A stretch of DNA of 64,000 nt, taken from Nannocystis sp. RBIL2 (GTDB lineage: Bacteria > Myxococcota_A > Polyangia > Nannocystales > Nannocystaceae). The notes under the pieces were generated by a model. It saw only the letters and a program-made list of their open reading frames with translations. It was not told the origin of the DNA and searched no databases. Position 1 is the stretch's first letter. Every line of letters begins with the position of its first letter. Positions 16,392 to 24,817 of this stretch are shown here, in pieces. Position numbers and translations under genes: made by a program. The DNA lies in assembly GCF_026626745.1 (NCBI RefSeq), contig NZ_JAPNJW010000002.1, positions 2,876,151 through 2,940,150 of the forward strand. The letters are read 5' to 3'.

Positions 16392-17579
16392 CTACGGCGT
16401 CAGCAGGTCGAGCATCTTCGGCGCCAGCTGATCGCCGGAGAGCAGCGCGCGCTGCAGCACGAGCACCTGGAACCGCGGCGGCGGCCGGCCGCACACGCGG
16501 AACGCCCTGGTCATGATCGCGCGCTCGGCCTGGCGCACCCGCCCGTCGAGCACGCACGCGATCACCAGCGTGTGCAGGGCCGACTTCTGCTCGGCGGGCA
16601 GCAGCCGGCGCAGGCACTCGATGAAGCGCGGCACGTCGTCGAGCGCCTCCGCGTCTGTCTCTCCGATCCTGCTCTTCAGGTCATCCAGCAATTCGATCAG
16701 GTTCGGGTGGAAGTCGCGCGAGCGGACCACCGCGGTCCCGATCGCCCGCATCAGCGCCTCGCGCAGCCCCGGCGACGGCTCGGGGTGCGGCGCCAGCACG
16801 AAGCCGAGCAGCTCGTTCGCCGCCGACGGCCCGATCGCCCGCAACCTCGCCTCGCGCAGCGCCCGGCGGCACACCAGCGCGTCCCACAGCGCGGTGATCG
16901 GCACGGCGACGAACGGGATCCAGGCCCGCAGCGCCGCGCGGCCGAAGATCCGCGTCAGCAGGGTGCGGGCGACGAACTTCGTCAGGCTGACCTTCGCCTT
17001 GTAGACCAGCGTCGCCATCAAGATCCGCAGGCGCGACGCCTCGCGCCGCGGATCGATGCCGAACATCGGCCGCGGCGGGTTCGGGATCTCGAGCGCCGCG
17101 CGGGCCAGCACCGCGGCGAAGATCTCGTCCTCGTCGTCGACGATGTCGCCCGCGTGGCGGACCACGTCCTGCCCGACCTCCTTGGCGCGGAACAGCGGCA
17201 GCCCGGCCGCGGCCGCCAGCTGGTGCACCGAGTCGATCGCGTTCCAGTAGATCAGCGACAGCTCGATCGCCACCAGCGGCAGCGCGGCCAGCAGCGTGAG
17301 CAGCATGAACTCGGCCCACCGGCCCCAGCTCGCGCTGCTCGGGTCGTCGCCGAGCAGCGGCTGCAGGGCGACGTTGGCGATCGCCCCGAGCCCCGCGCAC
17401 ACCGCCCCGACGATCGCCGCGCGGCCGACCGCCAGGTACTCGATGCGGCGCAGCGCCCGGCGCTCGTCCGGGTTGAGGAAGTGGACCGCGTCGCGGGCGT
17501 CGGGGTGCGCCGCCTTGCCCGCGCGGCGCTTGAAGTACCGCACGGCGAGCGCCTCGACCACGCGCCGCTTCTGCGTCAC
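16392..17579 (-). CDS. Integral membrane protein of unknown function
   Basis: This is a 395-aa protein with a basic N-terminus, two long hydrophobic segments near residues 50-75 (VGRAAIVGAVCAGLGAI) and 90-110 (FMLLTLLAALPLVAIELSLIY), and a weaker one near 225 (WIPFVAVPITALWDAL). The C-terminal 120 residues are soluble helices that recall TerB-like bundles (SALHTLVIACVLDGRVRQAE), ending in KMLDLLTP. GTG 17579 is preceded by TAGCAT at a 9-nt distance. It lies between the DNA ligase gene and the kinase-cNMP gene on the same strand. No enzymatic motif is visible and I do not recognise a characterised family. Confidence 0.72.
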   Translation of the reverse strand: MTQKRRVVEALAVRYFKRRAGKAAHPDARDAVHFLNPDERRALRRIEYLAVGRAAIVGAVCAGLGAIANVALQPLLGDDPSSASWGRWAEFMLLTLLAALPLVAIELSLIYWNAIDSVHQLAAAAGLPLFRAKEVGQDVVRHAGDIVDDEDEIFAAVLARAALEIPNPPRPMFGIDPRREASRLRILMATLVYKAKVSLTKFVARTLLTRIFGRAALRAWIPFVAVPITALWDALVCRRALREARLRAIGPSAANELLGFVLAPHPEPSPGLREALMRAIGTAVVRSRDFHPNLIELLDDLKSRIGETDAEALDDVPRFIECLRRLLPAEQKSALHTLVIACVLDGRVRQAERAIMTRAFRVCGRPPPRFQVLVLQRALLSGDQLAPKMLDLLTP

Positions 17580-17629
17580 AGGCCCGAGATGCTAGCGCAT
17601 CTGCGGCGGCCGGTGCGGCGCGCTGGCGC

Positions 17630-19704
17630 TCACGGCAGGGCCAGGTCGACCTTCTTGGCCAGGATCGTCTTGGCCAGCGAGCGCAGGGCCGCCTCGCGCT
17701 CGGTCGCCACGCGCAGGCGCTCGGACAGCACCTCGATGACCGCGAGGCCGATGTCGCCGCTCTCGCGCACGATCTTGCGGAAGCGGTCGGCCCCCAGCAT
17801 CAGCGCCCGCACTGGCTCCTCGGTGGCGAACACCCCGGCAGTGCGCGCCGACTGGCTGAGCACCGCGACCTCGCCGCACACATCGCCGGGCTTGAGGCGG
17901 TTGATGACGGCGCCGTCACGCACGACTTCGACCGTGCCCTCGAGCAGGATGCACAGCGCGTCGCCTGGCGCCCCCTGTTCGAACACCGCCTGCAGCGGCG
18001 CGAACGCGACCTCGTGGCAGGCCTCCGCGATGGCAGCAGCGCGGCCGTCGGCACCGCGTTGAACAGGCTGATCTTGCGCAGGAACATGATGCGGCCGATC
18101 AGCGTGCGCAGGCTGTGCGGCGCGCGCGAGGCGTCGATCTCCTCCTCGTCGTCGCCGCACAGGGTGCTGACCACGTTGAGCCACGGGTCGTCGATCGCCG
18201 GCCCCGGCCGCTGCAGCTCGGACGTCGTGATCGGCGACAGCTCGCGCGAGCGGGTCAACCTCCGCCCGGCGCGCACGATCCCGCTGAAGCACTTCTGGCT
18301 CAGCGTCAGCAGCAGCTCCATCGCCACCTCGCGCGTCGGGCCCGACGTCGGCGTCGACGACGGGTAGATGCGCATGAACACCCGCCAGTACACGTCGCCG
18401 CCGGCGTCGCCGAGGCTGTCGACATCGCTGTCGCTCTCGAGCCCGCGCAGGATCAGCAGCGCCGCCTCGCGGTAGACCGCCATCAGCTCGCGGCGCAGGT
18501 CGGCCAGGCCCCGCTCGTCCATCATCCCAGTGCCCGCCACCGCGTCCTCGTCGCGCGGGCGCCCGGCCAGCCAGTAGTCGCACTCCTCCTCGAGCGGCCG
18601 CAGGCGGTCGATCAGCAGGTGGGCCGCGTCGAGCGAGCGGCGGGCCAGCTCCGACCGGCGCATGCGCTCGCGCGAGCCCTCGAGGTACGCGTCGAGGTCG
18701 GCCAGCAGCTCGACCACCGAGCCGTAGCGGTGCTCGCGGTTCTTGCTCAGCGCGCGGCGGCAGATGTCCTCGACGCCCGGGGGGATCGGCCGGTTCGGCG
18801 CGCGCCTCGACGGCGGCTCGAGCTGCTCGACCATCACGCGCATCAACACCTCCTTGGCGTTGGCGCCCTGGAAGGGCTGCGTGAGCGTGAGGATCTCGTA
18901 GAGGATCACCCCGAGCGACCAGATGTCGCTGCGGACGTCGAGGTCGTGGCCGGCCTTGGTGATCTGCTCCGGCGCCATGTACTCCGGCGTGCCGGCGTGC
19001 ATGTGCGCCCGCGCCTGCCTGCGCCCCTGCGGACCCATCACCTGCGCCAGGCCCCAGTCGACCAGCACGACCTCGCCGTACTCGCCGATGAGCACGTTCT
19101 CCGGCTTGAGGTCGCAGTGCAGCACCCCGCGCGCGTGGGCGTAGGCGACCGCGCGGCACAGCTCGATGAAGCAGCCGAGCAGGCGGTACATGCCGAAGCT
19201 GTGCGTCGTCGCCGGGTCGCCCTCGTGCAGCGCGTCGATGATCTGCGACAGCGGCCGCCCGGTCAGCCGCTTCATCGTGTAGTAGAGCCCGAGCGTCGGG
19301 CTGCAGCCGAGGTCGTAGGCCGGCACGATGTTCGGGTGCTCGAGGCCGCCGGTGATGATCGCCTCCTCGACGAACGCCTGCACCCGCACTGGGTCGTTGA
19401 CGTGGTGCGGCGACAACACCTTGACCGCCACCGTGCGCCGCATGCTGCGGTCGGCCCCCAGGTAGACCACCCCGCCCCCGCCGCGGCCGAGCTGATCGCC
19501 GACGGCGTAGCGACCGTCACCGATGCCGTCGATCGGCGGCCCGAGCTCGTCGAGGCCCGGGCTCACCTGCGGCTCGACCTCGATGTCGCGCAGGTAACGG
19601 ACGATCTGCGGTTCGGTCCCGGTCACCGTCGGGCGGAGCTCCGCCATGACCGGCTCGTCCTCGTGGTCCGGCTTGTCCCACGGCCATCGCTTCGTCCCGC
19701 TCAT
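17630..19704 (-). pseudogene. Ser/Thr kinase with C-terminal cNMP-binding domain, frameshifted
   Basis: The kinase half starts at ATG 19704. G-loop LGRGGGGVVYLG, VAVKVL, HCDLKPENVLI, VDWGLA (DWG in place of DFG), GTPEYMAPEQ and DIWSLGVILYEI are all present. A helical middle region of about 230 residues follows. A cyclic-nucleotide-binding (Crp-type) domain then continues in another frame: FEQGAPGDALCILLEGTVEVV, INRLKPGDVCGEVAVLSQSARTA, ending KKVDLALP at 17630. The switch is needed near 18033, where GCTGCTGCC would read LLAIAEACHE with one added G. A one-base loss in the genome or in the assembly explains it. If unbroken, the protein would be about 690 aa and would gate kinase activity by cAMP or cGMP; that role is inferred. 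Confidence 0.82.
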
Positions 19705-19715
19705 GCGCGGACCGC

Positions 19716-19721
19716 AGCATA
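19716..19721 (-). promoter_or_regulatory. -10 box TATGCT upstream of the kinase-cNMP gene
   Basis: On the minus strand TATGCT lies 11 nt before ATG 19704, leaving room for a leader of only a few bases. Confidence 0.45.
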
Positions 19722-19859
19722 ACAAAGGACGCGGGCGCGCGATCGCGCTCCATGCCGCCGAGGGCCGCGGCGACCCGCCCGCGCAGGTGTCCGCTCGCGG
19801 CGCGCACCGCTGGCTCCGGGCCGTCTGCAGCCTTCGCTGCCCGCGCAGTCACGCCGCGG

Positions 19860-20231
19860 TCACGCCTCCGCTCGCGGCGCCGCCTCGGCCACCGCCGCCA
19901 GCAGGTCGCTGATCTCGAACGGCTTGGCGATGCAGGCCGCCGCCTGCAGCTGCGCCGTCCGCTGTGACGCCCGGGTGTCGCCCGTGATCACGATGGTCGG
20001 GATGGCCGCCATCGACGGGTCGCGCAACATCTGCTCGCGCAGCTCCCAGCCGCTCATCACCGGCATCATGAGGTCGAGCAGGATGAGGCTCGGTCGCAAG
20101 CCGCCTTGCAACAGGAGCAGCGCCTCCTTGCCGTTGGGCGCCGTGACGACCTCGTAGCCCTCGCCCTCGAGGACCAGGCCCATCGTCTCGCGGATGTCCC
20201 TGTCGTCCTCGACCACCAGCACCGGGCTCAC
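19860..20231 (-). CDS. Single-domain response regulator
   Basis: This is a 123-aa CheY-like receiver with no output domain. The acidic pair lies in VLVVEDDRDI, the phospho-acceptor Asp in LILLDLMMPVMSG (about residue 54), the Thr/Ser switch in IPTIVITGD and the conserved Lys in CIAKPFEISDL. GTG 20231 overlaps the histidine kinase stop by four bases (GTGA), so the two are translationally coupled. The pair forms a stand-alone phosphorelay whose output must act through protein contacts or a further HPt. The HPt gene at 51745 is a conceivable partner, but nothing in the sequence links them. Confidence 0.92.
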   Translation of the reverse strand: MSPVLVVEDDRDIRETMGLVLEGEGYEVVTAPNGKEALLLLQGGLRPSLILLDLMMPVMSGWELREQMLRDPSMAAIPTIVITGDTRASQRTAQLQAAACIAKPFEISDLLAAVAEAAPRAEA

Positions 20232-21613
20232 GACGAGGTCTCCCGGCGCAGAGCTGTCCCCTCCACCACCAACCCCTGGACGGCCGGCGGCGCCAGCGGG
20301 AGGTCGACGGTGAACGTCGCCCCGACGCCGGGCCGCGACTCGACCGCGATCCGGCCGCCGTGCATCTCGACGAAGCGGCGGGCGATGTAGAGCCCGAGCC
20401 CGAGCCCGCCGTGGGTCTCGACCGGGGCCGCGCGCTCGAACGGGTCGAAGATCCGCTCGAGCGCCTCGGCGGCGATGCCGATCCCGCGGTCGATCACCTG
20501 CAGCCGTGCGCCCTCGCCGTGGAGCGTGATCGTCACGTCGATCGGCCGCCCCTCGCCGTACTTGATCGCGTTCGTCAGCAGGTTCGTGACGATCTGATCG
20601 AGGCGCGCCGGATCCCACTCACCCACCGCCGTCTCGGCCCCGTGCAGGCGGATCTGCCCCGGCGCGCCGGTCTCGCTGGCCGACAGCAGATCGATCACCG
20701 CGTCGGTCACCGCCACCAGATCGACCTGCGACCGCTCGAGGCGGAGGCGACCGATCTGCAGGCGCGTCGCGTCGAGCATCTCCGACACCAGAAGCTCGAG
20801 CCGGCGGAGCTGGCGGTGCAGCACCCCGACCGAGCGCTGCGCCGCCTCCGGCAGCTCCGCGCTCTCGAGCCGGCGCAGCGCCAGCTTGGTCGCGGTCAGC
20901 GGCGTCGACAGCTCGTGCGAGGCGATGCGGATGAACTCGTCGCGCACCCGCAGCTGCCGGCTCTGCTCGCGCTCGATCGTCAGCACCCGCTCCGCGTCGA
21001 GCGACAGCGGCAGCGGCGTGCGCTCGGTCGGCAAGTCGACCACCGCCTCCCAGCTCTCGACGTCGCCTCTGGCGAGGTCGAACTTGTGCTGCAGCGTCTC
21101 GAACGACTTGCCGAATTCGGCCAGGCCGTCATGCACGACCGCGTTGAGCGGGCACGAGATGAACGGCTCGCTGCCGGCGGCGACCAGCCGCTCGTACGCG
21201 CGGAGCCCGAGCAAGCGGTGCCAGCGGGCCTGGATCAGGTCGTTTTCCCACCTCACCACCTCGAGGTCGACGAACCCGTGCTCGACGAAGAAGCCGATCG
21301 TCTTCTCGAGCACCTCGTGGAGCGTGCGCGGCCCGCCGAAGTCGTAGCCGACCTCCTCGAGGTATTCGCGGATCCGCCGGCCCATCTCGCGCACCAGCAC
21401 GCGCACCGACGCCGGGTCGTAGAGCGACAGCGTGCGCCCGAGGCCGTACACGTACGCCTCGTAGAGCGACCGGCGGAACTCGGCCTCGCGCGACGCCTGG
21501 GCCTCGCGGGCCGCCAGCGCCTGCTCGAGCTCGGCCACTCGCTGACGGAGCGCACGAACCTCGTTCTCCGTGTCCCCGGATGCAGCAGCGTCAGCAGGAG
21601 CCGGAGTCGCCAC
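20228..21613 (-). CDS. Soluble sensor histidine kinase
   Basis: This is a 461-aa kinase without membrane segments. Residues about 15-45 form a coiled coil (VRALRQRVAELEQALAARE). A 150-residue sensory region follows (EAYVYGLGRTLSLYDPASVRVLVREMG...WENDLIQARWHRLL), which resembles helical 4-vinyl-reductase or heme-NO-type folds only loosely, so no ligand is proposed. The catalytic part has the H-box IASHELSTPLT (His near 230), N-box NLLTNAIKYG, G1 VIDRGIGI, F-box IFDPFERA and G2 GLGLGLYIARR. GTG 21613 has a plausible AGGGAGAG site 5-10 nt upstream. It is coupled to the response regulator downstream. Confidence 0.92.
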   Translation of the reverse strand: MATPAPADAAASGDTENEVRALRQRVAELEQALAAREAQASREAEFRRSLYEAYVYGLGRTLSLYDPASVRVLVREMGRRIREYLEEVGYDFGGPRTLHEVLEKTIGFFVEHGFVDLEVVRWENDLIQARWHRLLGLRAYERLVAAGSEPFISCPLNAVVHDGLAEFGKSFETLQHKFDLARGDVESWEAVVDLPTERTPLPLSLDAERVLTIEREQSRQLRVRDEFIRIASHELSTPLTATKLALRRLESAELPEAAQRSVGVLHRQLRRLELLVSEMLDATRLQIGRLRLERSQVDLVAVTDAVIDLLSASETGAPGQIRLHGAETAVGEWDPARLDQIVTNLLTNAIKYGEGRPIDVTITLHGEGARLQVIDRGIGIAAEALERIFDPFERAAPVETHGGLGLGLYIARRFVEMHGGRIAVESRPGVGATFTVDLPLAPPAVQGLVVEGTALRRETSS

Positions 21614-21745
21614 TTCGTCTCTCCCTGAGGCTCACGGTATCACGACCCACCGGGGCCGCAAGCGATGCGCGCGCGGGGCCGAACGCGCCGCCAGGGCCTG
21701 CCGCGCGCGCCCGCTCGTCCGGGAAGCAGCGGCCGAGTCCGGCGC

Positions 21746-22207
21746 TCAGCCGACGAACGGCGCCAGAGTGCGCGCCAGCCCCGGCACCGCGATGCGCACG
21801 TGAGCCTCGGCCGAGTCGCGCAGGCGGTCGTAGGTCTTGCGCAGGGGGCCGCTGGCCTTGGCCGCGCGGCGGTCGGTGACCGTGAGCAGCGCCTGGGCGA
21901 CGCGGGGCGCCTCGGTGGTGACGTGGGCGGCGAACACCTCGGGCAGCGGCGCGCCGGCGCGGGCGGCCTGCTCGCGGCTCTCGACGTACGCGGGCTCGAG
22001 CGCCACCGCGAACTCGGGCAGCAGGCGATCGACGACGTCGGCCACCATCGACGGGCGGATCGCCGCGACCAGCTTGTAACCTGCCTTGATGGCCAGGGCC
22101 GAAAGGCCAGTCTTGCTCTTCACCTCGGCGTCGATCAGCGAGGCGCACGCGCGGACCACCTGCGGACGAACCTCTTCTCGGGTCAAGATCTCGACTAAGG
22201 TGGCCAT
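21746..22207 (-). CDS. Conserved small helical protein (DUF6918-like)
   Basis: This is a 153-aa soluble, mostly helical protein. The pattern starts MATLVEILTREEVRPQVV, continues LIDAEVKSKTGLSALAIKAGYKLV and then MVADVVDRLLPEFAVALEP. A later part reads VAQALLTVTDRRAAKASGPLRKTYDRL. This matches my memory of the actinobacterial family DUF6918 (recollection, not a search). ATG 22207 is used; GTG 22213 would add two residues. A TAAAGC-like box lies just upstream on the minus strand. The function of the family is not known to me. The gene is divergent from the S9 peptidase gene. Confidence 0.72.
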   Translation of the reverse strand: MATLVEILTREEVRPQVVRACASLIDAEVKSKTGLSALAIKAGYKLVAAIRPSMVADVVDRLLPEFAVALEPAYVESREQAARAGAPLPEVFAAHVTTEAPRVAQALLTVTDRRAAKASGPLRKTYDRLRDSAEAHVRIAVPGLARTLAPFVG

Positions 22208-22463
22208 GGGCACGCTTTATGGCCGATTTCCCGCGGCCGCGCAAGCCGACGCGCGCGCAACATCGTCGCCTCGCGCCTCGCTTTACACCCGTCCGAGGCG
22301 CCCGCGTCAAAGTGGCACGCACCCGCTTCGCCTCGCGGCTCCACACGCGCCCCGCCGCGGCGACTCGGTGCTTCCGCACACGCCGCCGCGAAACCGCGGC
22401 AGCGGGCGCCTCGGCGGGCCACGGCGCTCGCCGCGACCGCGTTCACGGCGGGCGCGAGTGTGC

Positions 22464-22469
22464 CAAGAT
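22464..22469 (+). promoter_or_regulatory. Candidate -10 box CAAGAT before GTG 22478
   Basis: Inside TGTGCCAAGATGC (22459-22471), identical to the sequence at 3689-3701. The GTG start lies 8 nt after the hexamer. Confidence 0.45.
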
Positions 22470-22477
22470 GCACGCGC

Positions 22478-24817
22478 GTGCCGTCCCCCCTGAACTTCGA
22501 CGCACCGTTCGTCCGCGGCCTCGCGCTCGCATGCCTCGCGCTGACCGGCGCGTGCGGTCGCGACGACGCGCGTCACGAGCCGCCGCCTCGCCCCGTCATG
22601 ACCACGCCTTCCACCTTCAAAGCCCCGCTCCCGCTCGAGGAGGCCGCCGCCTATCCGCTGCCCGGCCTCGTCGGTCCGCAGTCGATCACCTTCACCCCCG
22701 ACGGCAGCGCGCTCGCCTACTTGCGCAGCCCCGAGCGCACGCTGGTGCGCCAGCTCTACCGCCGCGACCTGAAGACCGGCGAGGAGAGCCTGCTCGTCGC
22801 CCCGCCCGGCGGCGGCGCGACCGAGGCCAACCTCTCGCTCGAGGAGAAGCTGCGGCGCGAGCGGTCGCGCCAGCGCGAGCTCGGCGTCACCTCGTACGCG
22901 TGGGCCGAGGACGGCGACACCATGCTCGTCCCGCTCATCGGCAAGATCTACGTCAAGCGGCCCGCGGACAGCGAGCTGCGCCTGCTCGTCGATCCCGGCC
23001 CCGGCGCCCCGCCGGCGCTCGACGCCAAGCTCTCGCCCGACGGCGAGCGCGTCGCCTATGTCCACGACGACGAGCTGTACGTCGTCGACGTCGCCGGCGG
23101 CCAGCCGAAGCAGCTCACCCGCGGCGCGCGCGGGACCGGCAAGACGAACGGCCTCGCCGAGTACATCGCCCAGGAGGAGATGCACCGCAGCCACGGCTTC
23201 TGGTGGTCCGACGACGGCCAGCAGCTCGCGTTCGTCGAGGTCGACGAGACGCACATCCCGGTCTACCGCATCGTCCACCAGGGCAAGGACCAGGTCGGCG
23301 ACGGCGCGCAGGAGGACCACCGCTACCCGTTCGCCGGCAGCCCCAACGCGCGCGTGCGCCTCGGCGTGGTCCCGGTCGCCGGCGGCCGCGTCACCTGGAT
23401 GGACCTCGGCGAGTTCGAGTACCTCGCGCGCGTCAAGTGGTTCCCCGACGGCAGCCTCAGCGCGCAGTTGCAGGACCGCAGCCAGCAGCACCACCGCTTC
23501 GTGCGCCTCGACCCGCGCACCGGCAAGCGGACGCTCCTGGTCGAAGAGACAGCCGCCCCCTGGTACAACCTGCACGACGACCTGCGCCCGCTCGAGAAGG
23601 GCGCGGGCGAGCTGGCCGGCGCCTTCCTGTGGTCGAGCGAGCGGACCGGCTTCCGCCAGCTCGAGCTGCGCGCCGGCGACGGCCGACTGATCCGCGATCT
23701 GACCTCGGGGACATGGCCCATCGACCATGTCGTGACCGTCGACGAGGAGCGCGGCCGGGTCTACTTCACCGGCTGGCGCGAGCGCCCGACCGAGCAGCAC
23801 CTGTTCATGGTCCCGCTGGCCGGCGGCGACGTCGTCCAGCTGACGCAGGAGCCCGGCGTCCACGGCGTCGTCGTCGACCGGGCCAAGCGGCGCTTCGTCG
23901 ACGTCCACAGCAGCGTGCGCCACCCGACCCGCCTGTCGCTGCGCAGCCTCGACGACGGCGCGCTGATCGAGGAGCTGCCGACCGAGGACGACCCGCGCCT
24001 GGCCAGCCTCGATCTCCCGCCGCCGGAGCTGGTCAGCTTTCGCAACCGCCACGGCGACGAGCTGTGGGCCGCCGTCTACCGACCTGACCCTTCGGCCATC
24101 CGCGCCGACGCCCGCGGCGCCCCGGTCCCCGCCGGCCCGCCCTACCCGACGCTCGTCGCGGTCTACGGCGGCCCGCACGCCCAGCGCGTCGTCGACACCT
24201 GGGGCACCACCGTCGACATGCGCGCGCAGGCGCTGCGCAGCCGCGGCTATCTGGTGATCAAGATCGACAACCGCGGCAGCGCCCGCCGCGGCCTCGCCTT
24301 CGAGGGCGCGATTCACCGCGACCTCGGCCGCGTCGAGCTCGAGGACCAGGTCGACGGCGTCCGCCACTTCACCAACCTCGGCCTCGTCGACCCGGCGCGC
24401 GTCGGCATCTACGGCTGGAGCTACGGCGGCTACCTGTCGGCGATGGCGATGGTGCGCCACCCCGACGTGTTCCGCCTCGCCGTCGCCGGCGCCCCGGTCA
24501 CCCACTGGGACGGCTACGACACCCATTACACCGAGCGCTACATGGGCACCCCGGCGGACAACCCCGAGGGTTACCGCGAGAGCAGCGTCATGGCCCACGC
24601 CGGCGAGCTGCGCGGCGCCTTGATGCTCGTCCACGGCCTCATCGACGAGAACGTCCACTTCCGCCACACCTCGCGGCTCATCGGCGCCCTCATCCGCGCG
24701 CGCAAGCCCTACGAGCTGCTGCTGTTCCCCGACGAGCGGCACATGCCGCGCGGCCTCGAGGACCGCGTGCACATGGAAGAACAGATCCTCGCGTTCCTGC
24801 AGAAGCACCTCGGATGA
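22478..24817 (+). CDS. S9 family dipeptidyl-peptidase-like lipoprotein
   Basis: This is a 779-aa serine peptidase of the DPP4/prolyl oligopeptidase clan, exported as a lipoprotein (ALACLALTGAC). The N-terminal 500 residues form the beta-propeller (DPPIV_N type) with ITFTPDGSALAYL, AKLSPDGERVAYV, FWWSDDGQQLAFVEVDE and the EYIAQEEMHR segment that holds the Glu pair binding the substrate N-terminus in DPP4. The catalytic domain has GWSYGG (Ser about 647), Asp in LVHGLIDENVHF (about 723) and His in FPDERHMPRG (about 754). It should remove dipeptides from peptides outside the inner membrane. GTG 22478 is preferred over GTG 22460. Its stop overlaps the helicase ATG by ATGA. Repeat units lie in frame at 23698-23729 and 24083-24100. 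Confidence 0.93.
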   Translation: MPSPLNFDAPFVRGLALACLALTGACGRDDARHEPPPRPVMTTPSTFKAPLPLEEAAAYPLPGLVGPQSITFTPDGSALAYLRSPERTLVRQLYRRDLKTGEESLLVAPPGGGATEANLSLEEKLRRERSRQRELGVTSYAWAEDGDTMLVPLIGKIYVKRPADSELRLLVDPGPGAPPALDAKLSPDGERVAYVHDDELYVVDVAGGQPKQLTRGARGTGKTNGLAEYIAQEEMHRSHGFWWSDDGQQLAFVEVDETHIPVYRIVHQGKDQVGDGAQEDHRYPFAGSPNARVRLGVVPVAGGRVTWMDLGEFEYLARVKWFPDGSLSAQLQDRSQQHHRFVRLDPRTGKRTLLVEETAAPWYNLHDDLRPLEKGAGELAGAFLWSSERTGFRQLELRAGDGRLIRDLTSGTWPIDHVVTVDEERGRVYFTGWRERPTEQHLFMVPLAGGDVVQLTQEPGVHGVVVDRAKRRFVDVHSSVRHPTRLSLRSLDDGALIEELPTEDDPRLASLDLPPPELVSFRNRHGDELWAAVYRPDPSAIRADARGAPVPAGPPYPTLVAVYGGPHAQRVVDTWGTTVDMRAQALRSRGYLVIKIDNRGSARRGLAFEGAIHRDLGRVELEDQVDGVRHFTNLGLVDPARVGIYGWSYGGYLSAMAMVRHPDVFRLAVAGAPVTHWDGYDTHYTERYMGTPADNPEGYRESSVMAHAGELRGALMLVHGLIDENVHFRHTSRLIGALIRARKPYELLLFPDERHMPRGLEDRVHMEEQILAFLQKHLG
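23698..23729. repeat. 14-bp anchor repeat inside the S9 peptidase gene
   Basis: TCTG 23698, CATG 23712 and CATG 23726 are 14 bp apart, with spacers ACCTCGGGGA and GCCCATCGAC. They are read in frame as LTSGTWPIDHV in the propeller. Confidence 0.45.

Noticed and set aside
22307..24808. 833-codon minus-strand frame over the S9 peptidase gene
   Set aside because: It is the antisense shadow of the peptidase, rich in Val/Ala/Arg and without any domain.
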